NCBI GenBank assembly: GCA_023263825.1
Contig: JALQUJ010000211.1
Coordinates: 1-6,582, forward strand
Direction of reading: 5' to 3'
DNA: 6,582 bases
Source: Porticoccus sp.
Lineage (GTDB): Bacteria > Pseudomonadota > Gammaproteobacteria > Pseudomonadales > Porticoccaceae
The translations under genes and the position numbers were made by a program. The notes beneath the pieces were generated by a model. That model did no database searches and was not told the DNA's origin. It saw only the letters and a program-made list of their open reading frames with translations. Shown one piece after another: positions 1-6,067 of the stretch; position 1 is the stretch's first letter; the number at the start of each line of letters is the position of its first letter.

Positions 1-290
1 CAGTACCGTAGATTTTTCCCTGTCTCGGTTGTAAATCGAAGGATTTTACTTGAACTTGAGAATAATGATGATGCTCCTTTTCCTACCCTAATGGCTTTCT
101 TCCCGTCCCCTAAATATCTTTAACCCGGGCTGTCCCATACCCTTTGTTCCATTTTCGTAATGTCGAAACGGCTAGGGGATTCCAGCCCTAGGGCTAAGTT
201 ACCTAATGGCTCTTACCATATCGGCGCTGGTCGTCACCAGCCTCTCAAGCCCAGCCAAAAGTTCCCAAAGTACTTGTCTAACTTCTTCTA
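1..290. other. Unassigned region, probably the interior of a mobile element or noncoding
   Basis: No protein family is recognisable in any of the six frames. Plus frame 1 is open except for stops at 121-123 and 289-291, but its translation resembles nothing I know. The DNA is rich in short inverted repeats: GCTGGT/ACCAGC around a 4-base loop at 226-241, the palindrome AGCCCTAGGGCT at 184-195, and ATGG/CCAT arms near 207-220. The 10-mer CCTAATGGCT occurs twice (87-96 and 202-211). Lying just inside a putative transposon end, the region may be internal sequence of that element or a structured RNA. This is inference; no intron core or RNA family motif could be recognised. Confidence 0.4.
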
Positions 291-399
291 GTGTCTATCC
301 TTATAAGAAAATGGCATGTTTTGATGCCAAATTTTCATCCATGGCATGTTTTGATGCCTTCGTATAGAACGTTGGAAACGCCGATTTTGTACGTCGACA
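291..399. mobile_element. Putative end of a transposable element (IS21- or Tn7-like architecture)
   Basis: The aldehyde dehydrogenase homology in the minus-strand frame breaks off at about 400-402. Read inward on the minus strand, the next sequence starts TGTCGACGTACAAAATCGG (from 399 down), a plausible TG-starting terminal repeat. Two identical 18-base repeats follow at 341-358 and 311-328. A TG/CA terminus followed by repeated internal binding sites is characteristic of IS21-family and Tn7-like ends. Neither a transposase gene nor the opposite end is in the window, so family assignment, target duplication and inner boundary are unknown. The call rests on architecture and on the interruption of a recognisable gene. 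Confidence 0.4.
311..358. repeat. Two identical 18-base direct repeats, each partly palindromic
   Basis: ATGGCATGTTTTGATGCC occurs at 311-328 and again, identically, at 341-358, separated by 12 bases (period 30). Each copy contains the arms GGCAT/ATGCC around GTTTTG. Closely spaced copies next to a TG...CA-type terminus are what multiple transposase-binding sites at the ends of IS21- or Tn7-like elements look like. Two copies with a 12-base spacer are not a CRISPR array. Confidence 0.85.
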
Positions 400-401
400 C
401 C

Positions 402-470
402 GGGAATTTCTTCTTTAGATTTAGGATTTACCCATTGACCATTAATATAAAAATTTTTTCTATCTATCAT
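402..470 (-). pseudogene. N-terminal remnant of an aldehyde dehydrogenase gene
   Basis: The first 23 codons read MIDRKNFYINGQWVNPKSKE followed by EIP, the typical N-terminus of NAD(P)-dependent aldehyde dehydrogenases (the FYINGQWV...S...IPV-NPATEE segment leading into the Rossmann domain). The family is normally about 470-500 residues. Here similarity ends after Ile-Pro, and the frame continues to 288 with unrelated residues encoded by the putative mobile-element end. A good ribosome-binding site, TTAGGAG (477-483), sits 6 bases upstream of the ATG, so this is a genuine gene start and not a chance match. The catalytic Cys and Glu are absent and no activity is possible. The DNA is more AT-rich than the neighbouring rpoD, consistent with a different origin. 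Confidence 0.7.
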
Positions 471-490
471 AAATAACTCCTAACCCTTCT

Positions 491-1651
491 TTATTTTTTT
501 GCAATGGAGATGACTAAGCGTAGGTTGGCTTCCACCATATCTTTTTTTGCACGACGAGCTTTTGCTTCACCAATGGACATTCTGCGGTTGATGTCCTTGA
601 TTTGCGCGATACTTAGGCCTGTCTTAGTGGCGACTTGATTGAGGCGTCTTTGTGAGCGCTGGATTTCCGGTGCAACACGTTTTAGAACTTCAACATAGGG
701 GTCGCTTTTCTCACATAATTCTGTAACCCATTCTTCATTGGCCTCATTACCAGGGAAGCTTTTGATAAAGTCTGTACGGGGCATCTTTGCCTGGCGAACA
801 GTAAGGGCCATGATGTTACGTTCTTCTGCGCGAATTATGGCTAGAGCATCACGAACAAATTCAATAAGTGGTTCAAATTTGCGGGGGGCTAATTTGAGGT
901 ACTTAAAGTGCTCGCTAAGAGCAAGCATGGCTTCTTTGGTTGTTTTGTGGCTGCGGCCATGCTTTTCCAGTGCTTTTTGTGCTTTGTTATTTAGCTCGCG
1001 GAGTTTGTCAAAGCGTTCCTTGGCTTCTACTGGGTCTAGGCCTGTATCTGTTTCTTCATCGCCATCATCGTCATCATTTTCTTCGTTGTTCTTTGCGGCT
1101 TCTGCCTGAGCCAGTGCAGATGGCACGTGTTCCATTGGATCGAGATAGCCAATCAGAATATCAGCAAGTTTGCGTTCATCCGTTTCTATCAGATCGTATT
1201 CAGAGATGATGTAATCAACAACCGTTGGCCACTCAGCCATAGCGGCCATAAGCTCACGTATGCCTTCTTCGATACGCTTGGCGATTTCAATTTCGCCTTC
1301 CCGTGTCAGCAGCTCAACAGAGCCCATTTCTCTCATGTACATGCGGACAGGGTCAGTAGTGCGGTGTTGCTCTGTTTCAACAGCAGCAAGGGCTGCCGCT
1401 GCTTCTGCCGCAGCAATTTCGTCAGTGGTTGATTCGCCAGTGGTTATCAGAAGTTGTTCGGCATCGGGCGCATTTTCAAAGACATTAATACCCATGTCGT
1501 TAATCATCTGAATGATGTCTTCAACCTGATCCGGATCAGAGATATCCTCAGGTAGATGATCATTCACTTCGGCATAAGTCAGGTATCCCTGCTCACGGCC
1601 TCTGGCGATCAGTTCTTTGATTCGTGATTGTTGTTGTGCGTTACCGCTCAT
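491..1651 (-). CDS. rpoD: RNA polymerase sigma-70 factor RpoD, C-terminally truncated
   Basis: This is the primary sigma factor, which directs RNA polymerase core to housekeeping promoters. Visible in order are region 1.1 (about residues 1-80, with EQGYLTYAEVNDHLPEDI at 20-37), region 1.2 (DPVRMYMREMG at 100-110), the long non-conserved region with an acidic stretch (about 188-204), and the very start of region 2.1 (MVEANLRLVISIAKK, 372-386). A TAA stop follows directly where homologues continue YTNRGLQFLDLIQEG. The family is about 610-620 residues, so some 230 are missing, including core-binding helix 2.2, the -10 recognition helix 2.3-2.4, region 3 and the -35-binding region 4. As it stands the product could not recognise promoters. 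The other downstream frames do not restore the homology. The ATG has only a weak ribosome-binding site, but the start matches relatives. It lies 183 bases downstream of dnaG with its own promoter. Since RpoD is essential, an intact copy must exist elsewhere, or the junction at about 491 is an assembly error. Confidence 0.93.
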   Translation of the reverse strand: MSGNAQQQSRIKELIARGREQGYLTYAEVNDHLPEDISDPDQVEDIIQMINDMGINVFENAPDAEQLLITTGESTTDEIAAAEAAAALAAVETEQHRTTDPVRMYMREMGSVELLTREGEIEIAKRIEEGIRELMAAMAEWPTVVDYIISEYDLIETDERKLADILIGYLDPMEHVPSALAQAEAAKNNEENDDDDGDEETDTGLDPVEAKERFDKLRELNNKAQKALEKHGRSHKTTKEAMLALSEHFKYLKLAPRKFEPLIEFVRDALAIIRAEERNIMALTVRQAKMPRTDFIKSFPGNEANEEWVTELCEKSDPYVEVLKRVAPEIQRSQRRLNQVATKTGLSIAQIKDINRRMSIGEAKARRAKKDMVEANLRLVISIAKK

Positions 1652-1677
1652 ATAGGATCTACTGTCACTGAATTACT

Positions 1678-1700
1678 GCTGGCAGAATTTTTCTACCAGC
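1678..1700 (-). promoter_or_regulatory. Hairpin in the rpoD 5' leader
   Basis: GCTGG (1678-1682) pairs with CCAGC (1696-1700). After one mismatch, AGAA pairs with TTCT, leaving a 3-base T/A loop. In the rpoD transcript this hairpin would end about 26 bases upstream of the ATG, in a leader of about 85 bases. It has no adjacent U-run, so it is not an intrinsic terminator. It may stabilise the mRNA or modulate translation; that role is inference. Confidence 0.45.
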
Positions 1701-1742
1701 CGATCTGCTACCAACTAATTAGCAGGCAAAATAAAACGCGCA

Positions 1743-1771
1743 ATTATACGGGAATAAACTGGTTTTGTCTT
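1743..1771 (-). promoter_or_regulatory. Promoter for rpoD
   Basis: On the minus strand there is a perfect -10 hexamer TATAAT (1743-1748). A -35 AAGACA (1766-1771, four of six matches to TTGACA) lies 17 bases upstream, the optimal spacing. Transcription would start near 1736, giving a leader of about 85 bases before the rpoD ATG. It lies in the dnaG-rpoD gap, so rpoD could be expressed independently of rpsU and dnaG, as is known for internal promoters of the Escherichia coli operon. Confidence 0.65.
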
Positions 1772-1834
1772 ACGATAGTGGGGGAAATTTACGATTAATC
1801 TTCAGCTTTACCTTAATGGCTCTTTGTCTTTACG

Positions 1835-3805
1835 CTAAAGGCTTCTCGGCTTTCTAACTATTTGATTAAACAAGTCTTTTGCTTCTTGATTGCGAAGTTC
1901 ATCGGGTAGTTCAAGCCAGGCGCAGTTCAGGGCTTTCAAATCATGGTCATCAATGGTCTCTTTTTCGACCAAATGATGGAAAAGTTCGAGCGGGCTAAGG
2001 CTTGTTGTGGAAAGGCGTAGTAGCTTACCTAATATATCCTGAAATTCTTTTTCATTATTTCTGCTGCCGTTGGTAACGGGGCGAAGCAAGTCTGTGGCAG
2101 CAATCTCTGTGAGTTGTTTAGCTTGGTCAACATCATGGATACCACGCCAATAACCGAGTATATGATTGAGGGTGTAATCCGGATTTTCTTGAAGAAGTTC
2201 TATCAGAGGAATCAATATCTCCATACCCTCAATATCTAATTCCTCTGTATTTAAGCTTTTGAGTGTATCCAGATCTGTGATCAGCTTGACCAGTTCTGGG
2301 TAGTTGGCAAGTAGTGCAATCAAAGTTTGGGCGGGAGGCATTTTTACTCTTTTTTGGGGACGTTGGTATGCCTGCCTTTTAAGGGGGAAAGGGGAGAGAT
2401 TGCCACTTTCCTCGTAATATCCTGATTCAATGTCATTGTAATAGTCAGGGTATTCCCCTTGGTCGTAATCAGGGGGTAATTCTTGTTCAAGTTCGATGGG
2501 AAGTTCAGCAGGTTCGATAAAGCTGGCCAGGGTTTCAGTATCCAGCCCCGTCCGCTGTGATAGGGTTTTCATCATCAGTGTTTTAAAAACACCTGTAGGC
2601 ATGCGATTGATTAATGGAGCGGCTAGTTTGCTGAGCCGCGCTTGGCCATCAAGGGAGCCTGTGTCGAGATCTTTAGATAATGACTCGAATAAATAGTCCG
2701 AAATCGGTGTGGCTGTTTTTATTAATCGTTGGAATTGATCGCAGCCGATACTTTGTACTAATGAATCAGGGTCTTCTCCTTCAGGTAAAAAAAGGAATTT
2801 TGCCGAGCGACCATCCAGCATGACTGGAAGGCTTGTTTCTAAAGCCCGGTGAGCAGCTTTTCGCCCGGCTTCATCTCCATCAAAGCAAAACACGACCTCT
2901 GAAGTGTAGCGAAACAGTTTGTCCAGGTGTTCAGCGGTTGCGGCAGTGCCCAGTGTCGCGACAGCATTATGGATGCCGTGTTGAGATAGAACTGCTACGT
3001 CCATATAGCCTTCTACTACGAGCAGGTTGGGAATATCACGAAGCTGCCTATTCACCTCGAAGAGGCCGTAAAGTTCACGGCCTTTGTGGAATAAGGGTGT
3101 TTCTGGTGAATTTAGGTATTTGGGTTTGTCGTCACCTAATACTCTTCCACCAAAGCCAATGGTGCGGCCCCGAACATCCCGGATGGGGAACATTATGCGG
3201 TGGCGGAAGCGATCGTACAGTTTTCCTTCTTCTTCTCGGTCAATGAGTAACCCTGATTCTTTGAGATGGCGAATACTCTCATCGGTTTCTCCTAGGTTCT
3301 GGAGTAAATTATCCCAACCAGGTGGAGCAAACCCAATGCCAAAATTTCTTGCAGTTTCCCCTGTCAGGGTACGAGACTTTAGATAATTGACAGCTTCATT
3401 TGCGCTGGGGTGATTGCGCAGGCTGTTACGATAAAAGTTATCGGCCTTCTCCATGACATTGTAGAGGGTTTTGCGGTATTGGCTGCTAGCATCGTCTCTA
3501 TTAGCCTCACGGGGAACCTCCATTCCAACATGCTTTGCCAGCATTTCAACTGCTTCAGGAAAAGAAAGTCTATCAAAATCAATAACAAAGCCAATGGCAT
3601 TGCCGCCAGCACCACAGCCAAAACAGTAGTAAAATTGTTTATCCTGGCTTACGGTAAAAGAAGGGGTTTTTTCGTCGTGAAAGGGGCAACAGGCGGAGTG
3701 ATTCTTTCCAGATTTTCGTAAATCAAGACGGCCGCCGACAATATCGACAATATCTATGCGATCAAGGACATCGTCAATAAAAGGCTGTGGAATTCTGCCG
3801 GCCAT
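1835..3805 (-). CDS. dnaG: DNA primase DnaG
   Basis: DnaG synthesises the RNA primers for Okazaki fragments and leading-strand initiation and works with the DnaB helicase. The CHC2 zinc-binding domain is at the N-terminus (residues about 1-100), with ligands C40, H43, C61 and C64 in CCPFHDEKTPSF...CFGCG. The RNA polymerase domain follows (about 110-430), with the basic motif RFRHRIMFPIRD (199-210) and a Toprim fold carrying E265 (VVEGYMDV) and D309/D311 (FDGDEAGR), the metal-binding catalytic residues. A Tyr- and acid-rich linker (about 436-470) leads to the C-terminal helicase-binding domain (about 485-656). At 656 residues it is longer than the Escherichia coli protein (581) but normal for pseudomonad-type primases. 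The start MAGRIPQPFIDD matches the family, although no strong ribosome-binding site precedes it. It lies 140 bases downstream of yqeY and 183 upstream of rpoD. All key residues are present, so it should be functional. Confidence 0.98.
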   Translation of the reverse strand: MAGRIPQPFIDDVLDRIDIVDIVGGRLDLRKSGKNHSACCPFHDEKTPSFTVSQDKQFYYCFGCGAGGNAIGFVIDFDRLSFPEAVEMLAKHVGMEVPREANRDDASSQYRKTLYNVMEKADNFYRNSLRNHPSANEAVNYLKSRTLTGETARNFGIGFAPPGWDNLLQNLGETDESIRHLKESGLLIDREEEGKLYDRFRHRIMFPIRDVRGRTIGFGGRVLGDDKPKYLNSPETPLFHKGRELYGLFEVNRQLRDIPNLLVVEGYMDVAVLSQHGIHNAVATLGTAATAEHLDKLFRYTSEVVFCFDGDEAGRKAAHRALETSLPVMLDGRSAKFLFLPEGEDPDSLVQSIGCDQFQRLIKTATPISDYLFESLSKDLDTGSLDGQARLSKLAAPLINRMPTGVFKTLMMKTLSQRTGLDTETLASFIEPAELPIELEQELPPDYDQGEYPDYYNDIESGYYEESGNLSPFPLKRQAYQRPQKRVKMPPAQTLIALLANYPELVKLITDLDTLKSLNTEELDIEGMEILIPLIELLQENPDYTLNHILGYWRGIHDVDQAKQLTEIAATDLLRPVTNGSRNNEKEFQDILGKLLRLSTTSLSPLELFHHLVEKETIDDHDLKALNCAWLELPDELRNQEAKDLFNQIVRKPRSL

Positions 3806-3823
3806 GGGTGCTATTGAGTTTCT

Positions 3824-3852
3824 CTGTCAGGGTGAATGTTCAATTCTGACAG
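3824..3852 (-). repeat. Inverted repeat in the dnaG leader
   Basis: CTGTCAG (3824-3830) and CTGACAG (3846-3852) form a perfect 7-base inverted repeat around a 15-base loop, 19 bases upstream of the dnaG ATG. No U-run is attached, so it is not an intrinsic terminator. It could be a leader hairpin influencing dnaG translation, an mRNA-processing site or an operator. I could not find a convincing promoter in the 140-base yqeY-dnaG gap. Confidence 0.4.
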
Positions 3853-3945
3853 CTTAATGCTATTAATCTTTCAATTGAATAGCTAGCCTATATCTATTTC
3901 GGCATGTATAAAGGTGTTTTTTGGGATGAGCTTTCAGCTTATATG

Positions 3946-4395
3946 TTAGCCCAGTTTTGCTTTAATCACCCCACTCACAACACCTGCATCAGCACGGCCT
4001 TGAATTTGTGGCTTGATGATTCCCATCACCTTGCCCATATCCTTCATAGATTCAGCACCTACGGAAGCGATGGTGTCATCAATCATTGTGGCAAGCTCTT
4101 CTTCACTTAAAGGTTGTGGTAGAAAGTCCTGAATAACGACGATTTCTGTTTGTTCCTTATCTGCTAATTCCTGGCGGCCAGCTTGCTCAAATTGGGAAAT
4201 GGAGTCTCGGCGCTGTTTAACCATTCTATCGAGCACAGCAAGTAGACGTGCATCATCTATGTCGATACGCTCATCGACTTCTATACGCTTGACCTCTGAC
4301 AACATCAGGCGAATGGTGCCCAGGCGCTCTTTTTCCTTGGAACGCATGGCGTCTTTCATTGCTTCGGTAATTTGTTCTTTTAGTGAAGTGCTCAT
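3946..4395 (-). CDS. yqeY: GatB/YqeY domain protein YqeY
   Basis: A 149-residue protein of the YqeY family, close to the usual 147-150. It is related to the tRNA-binding tail domain of the GatB subunit of aspartyl/glutamyl-tRNA amidotransferase. Recognisable segments are SLKEQITEAMKDAMRSKEKE near the N-terminus, RLGTIRLMLSEVKRIEVDER, the central RRDSISQFEQAGRQELADKE, then IVVIQDFLPQPLSEEEL and the C-terminal GKVMGIIKPQIQGRADAGVV. The cellular role is unproven; a tRNA- or amidation-related function is inferred from the fold. A start 16 codons upstream (4443) is open, but the ATG at 4395 is preferred: it has the ribosome-binding site AAGGTGAG (4402-4409) at 6 bases spacing and matches family N-termini, and the upstream stretch runs into the terminator. 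Its position between rpsU and dnaG is typical of pseudomonad-like genomes. Expression probably depends on read-through of the upstream terminator. Confidence 0.93.
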   Translation of the reverse strand: MSTSLKEQITEAMKDAMRSKEKERLGTIRLMLSEVKRIEVDERIDIDDARLLAVLDRMVKQRRDSISQFEQAGRQELADKEQTEIVVIQDFLPQPLSEEELATMIDDTIASVGAESMKDMGKVMGIIKPQIQGRADAGVVSGVIKAKLG

Positions 4396-4440
4396 GGTTT
4401 TCTCACCTTTTTTCGTGAAGCGCAAAAGTTTCCTGAAACG

Positions 4441-4466
4441 CAAAAAGCGCCGACATTGCGGCGCTT
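4441..4466 (-). terminator. Intrinsic terminator/attenuator between rpsU and yqeY
   Basis: An uninterrupted 8-base stem (AAGCGCCG at 4445-4452, CGGCGCTT at 4459-4466) encloses a 6-base loop. On the minus strand it is followed by a short T-run (CGGCGCTTTTTGCG). It lies downstream of rpsU and about 45 bases upstream of the yqeY ATG, the position of the known terminator after rpsU in the Escherichia coli operon. Partial read-through would give much more S21 than primase. On the plus strand the stem is also followed by TTCTTTT, so it could work in both directions. Confidence 0.75.
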
Positions 4467-4470
4467 CTTT

Positions 4471-4543
4471 TATCTACTTAAGGATAGATATTCTGGCTAT
4501 TGTCTGTAAGCCTTTTTAGTAAAGGCTTAGCTCAGTAAGAGCT
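4471..4543 (-). repeat. Three further tandem hairpins after rpsU
   Basis: Immediately 3' of, and touching, the rpsU stop are three more inverted repeats: AGCTC/GAGCT (4529-4533 and 4539-4543), TAAGCCTTT/AAAGGCTTA (4507-4515 and 4521-4529, 9 base pairs), and TATCTA/TAGATA (4471-4476 and 4485-4490). None has a strong U-run on the minus strand. With the terminator at 4441-4466 they make four consecutive stem-loops in about 100 bases. They could protect the abundant rpsU mRNA end or form an RNase processing region; this role is inference. Confidence 0.5.
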
Positions 4544-4758
4544 TAGTACAGGCGCTCAAATTTGCGATTTTCGCGAGACTGCTTTTTAGCATGACGCTTA
4601 ACAGCAGCAGCAGCTTTACGCTTACGCTCCCAAGTGGGCTTCTCGTAAAACTCACGGCGACGAACCTCTGCCAGTACACCGGCTTTTTCACAAGAACGCT
4701 TGAAGCGACGCAGAGCCACATCGAAAGGCTCGTTTTCTTTAACGCGAACGAAAGGCAT
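4543..4758 (-). CDS. rpsU: 30S ribosomal protein bS21
   Basis: A 71-residue, strongly basic small-subunit protein that binds near the 3' end of 16S rRNA and aids selection of mRNA initiation sites. The length is that of the family, and the sequence is characteristic from end to end: MPFVRVKENEPFDVALRRFK, then RSCEKAGVLAEVRRREFYEK and PTWERKRKAAAAVKRHAKK, ending RKFERLY. The ATG is preceded by GAGG with short spacing. It is the first gene of the cluster, with a promoter upstream and a hairpin array plus terminator downstream. The gene is complete. An overlapping frame at 4527-4721 is a shadow. Confidence 0.98.
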   Translation of the reverse strand: MPFVRVKENEPFDVALRRFKRSCEKAGVLAEVRRREFYEKPTWERKRKAAAAVKRHAKKQSRENRKFERLY

Positions 4759-4854
4759 GTATCCTCTATCCTGTTGTATTCAATTATTGTTTGGTACAGG
4801 GCTATTTAGCGGTTAGCTTAAGTAGTCTTACCCAGTACTCCTGCAAGGGCGCGT

Positions 4855-4883
4855 ATTCTATACATATCCCGTGACAGTTGCAA
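4855..4883 (-). promoter_or_regulatory. Promoter for rpsU (macromolecular-synthesis operon)
   Basis: On the minus strand, a -10 TAGAAT (4855-4860, five of six consensus matches) lies 17 bases from a -35 TTGCAA (4878-4883, four of six). Transcription would start near 4848, leaving a leader of about 90 bases before rpsU. This is the best promoter-like pair in the divergent rpsU-tsaD gap. Confidence 0.55.
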
Positions 4884-5020
4884 AACTTTTGTCAATAGCA
4901 TTATCTGGCTTTTAGTCGATGCTAACTGCATGAATTTTAGGCGATTTTAACGTATGATTTCCGGCGCTCTTTATTAACTTCATATAACTTTCCACCCAAT
5001 AAGGCTACTAACTTAAAGTT
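4884..5020. other. Upstream region of tsaD in the divergent gap
   Basis: This stretch must contain the tsaD promoter, but no pair is convincing. TATGAT (4953-4958) and TATAAC (4983-4988) are plausible -10 elements, and neither has a good -35 at 16-18 bases. The tsaD ATG has no strong ribosome-binding site; AAGG at about 5001-5004 is too far away. I see no clear SOS box or other operator. Confidence 0.3.
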
Positions 5021-6052
5021 ATGCGTGTACTTGGTATAGAAACTTCCTGTGATGAGACGGGTGTTGCTGTTTATGACAGTGAGCAGGGGCTGCTCGCTCA
5101 TACCTTATACAGTCAGGTCGCCGTCCATGCTGAATATGGTGGGGTGGTACCAGAGCTGGCATCTCGAGATCATGTACGCAAATTATTACCCCTAATTCGC
5201 CAGGTTCTGGCGGATGCCCATTGTTCCTCCTGTGACATAGATGGTATTGCCTTTACTTCGGGGCCTGGTCTGATCGGAGCACTGATGGTCGGAGCCAGTG
5301 TTGGTCGATCTCTAGCCTATGCTTGGCAGGTGCCTGCGGTGGCGGTTCACCATATGGAAGGGCATCTTCTAGCCCCGATGTTGGAAGATAATCCCCCCGC
5401 TTATCCCTTTGTGGCGTTATTAGTTTCTGGTGGCCATACTCAATTAGTTGAGGTGAAAGGCATTGGGGAGTATCAAATATTGGGTGAATCTCTGGATGAT
5501 GCAGCGGGAGAGGCCTTTGATAAAGCAGCCAAGATGCTGGATTTGGATTATCCGGGAGGACCGGAGATTGCAAAACTGGCTGGGCAGGGAGATGTTAGCC
5601 GGTTTAAATTTCCACGACCTATGACGGATCGACCCGGTCTGGATTTTAGTTTCTCTGGTCTTAAAACATTTACCTTGAATACCGTTGCCCAGCACCGTGG
5701 TGATGAGGTCTTGCCAGATGATCAGACCATGGCGGATATTGCCTGTGCTTTTCAGGAGGCAGTGGTGGATACATTGGCGATCAAATGCCGTCGTGCACTT
5801 GAGCAAACTGGTTTAAAGACATTAATTATTGCCGGCGGAGTATCTGCTAATACCCGCTTGCGCGAAAGGCTCTCTGAAGCACTCAATAAGGTAGGTGGTG
5901 AGGTTTTCTACGCTCGTCATGAGTTTTGTACCGACAACGGTGCCATGATTGCCTATGCCGGATGCCAACGCTTAGTGGCGGGTCAGCAGGAAGAGTTAGC
6001 CATATTGGCCAAACCACGTTGGCCGATAGATGCATTGCCAACCTTATCTTAG
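5021..6052 (+). CDS. tsaD: tRNA N6-threonylcarbamoyladenosine synthase subunit TsaD
   Basis: TsaD (formerly Gcp/YgjD) transfers the threonylcarbamoyl group from threonylcarbamoyl-AMP to A37 of ANN-decoding tRNAs, working with TsaB and TsaE in the cytoplasm. It has the ASKHA fold of the Kae1/Qri7 family. Visible are the N-terminal phosphate loop MRVLGIETSCDETG (1-14), VVPELASRDH (42-51), the metal ligands H111 and H115 in HHMEGH, the nucleotide-binding segment LLVSGGHTQL (133-142), DDAAGEAFDKAAKMLDLDYP (159-178), the IAGGVSANTRLR loop (270-281), and the third metal ligand D305 in CTDN. The length of 343 is slightly above the usual 337-341. The start is fixed by the conserved N-terminus despite a weak ribosome-binding site. 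It is divergent from rpsU, as in Escherichia coli and Pseudomonas. It ends 15 bases before folB, probably in one transcript. All catalytic residues are intact. Confidence 0.98.
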   Translation: MRVLGIETSCDETGVAVYDSEQGLLAHTLYSQVAVHAEYGGVVPELASRDHVRKLLPLIRQVLADAHCSSCDIDGIAFTSGPGLIGALMVGASVGRSLAYAWQVPAVAVHHMEGHLLAPMLEDNPPAYPFVALLVSGGHTQLVEVKGIGEYQILGESLDDAAGEAFDKAAKMLDLDYPGGPEIAKLAGQGDVSRFKFPRPMTDRPGLDFSFSGLKTFTLNTVAQHRGDEVLPDDQTMADIACAFQEAVVDTLAIKCRRALEQTGLKTLIIAGGVSANTRLRERLSEALNKVGGEVFYARHEFCTDNGAMIAYAGCQRLVAGQQEELAILAKPRWPIDALPTLS

Positions 6053-6060
6053 GGGAGGGG
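6051..6060 (+). promoter_or_regulatory. Ribosome-binding site of folB
   Basis: AGGGGAGGGG overlaps the tsaD stop codon and lies 7 bases before the folB ATG. This strong purine-rich site fixes the folB start and suggests coupled expression with tsaD. Confidence 0.7.
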
Positions 6061-6067
6061 TAGTCTG

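Noticed and set aside
1..290. Group II or group I intron interrupting rpoD
   Set aside because: An aldehyde dehydrogenase start lies between rpoD and this region. No domain V or intron core motif is visible, and no rpoD 3' exon is in the window.
311..358. Possible CRISPR array
   Set aside because: There are only two 18-base repeats with a 12-base spacer, too short and too few. They fit transposase-binding sites better.
491..510. Programmed or sequencing frameshift at the A-run in rpoD
   Set aside because: Reading on in the other two frames gives KKIKKG-stop or NKEGLGVIYDR-stop. Neither resembles the expected YTNRGLQFLDLI, so a slip would not restore sigma region 2.
738..1511. Several plus-strand open frames across rpoD
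   Set aside because: They are antisense shadows of the well-conserved rpoD frame, with no recognisable products.
4396..4443. Longer yqeY start at 4443
   Set aside because: The extra 16 residues are not family-like, overlap the terminator, and lack the ribosome-binding site that the 4395 start has.
4890..4895. TTGACA on the minus strand as the rpsU -35
   Set aside because: It is 29 bases from the TAGAAT box, and the sequence at the proper spacing is ACGGGA. The TTGCAA at 4878-4883 fits better.
5253..5806. Minus-strand open frames inside tsaD
   Set aside because: They are antisense to a complete tsaD and show no protein-family features.
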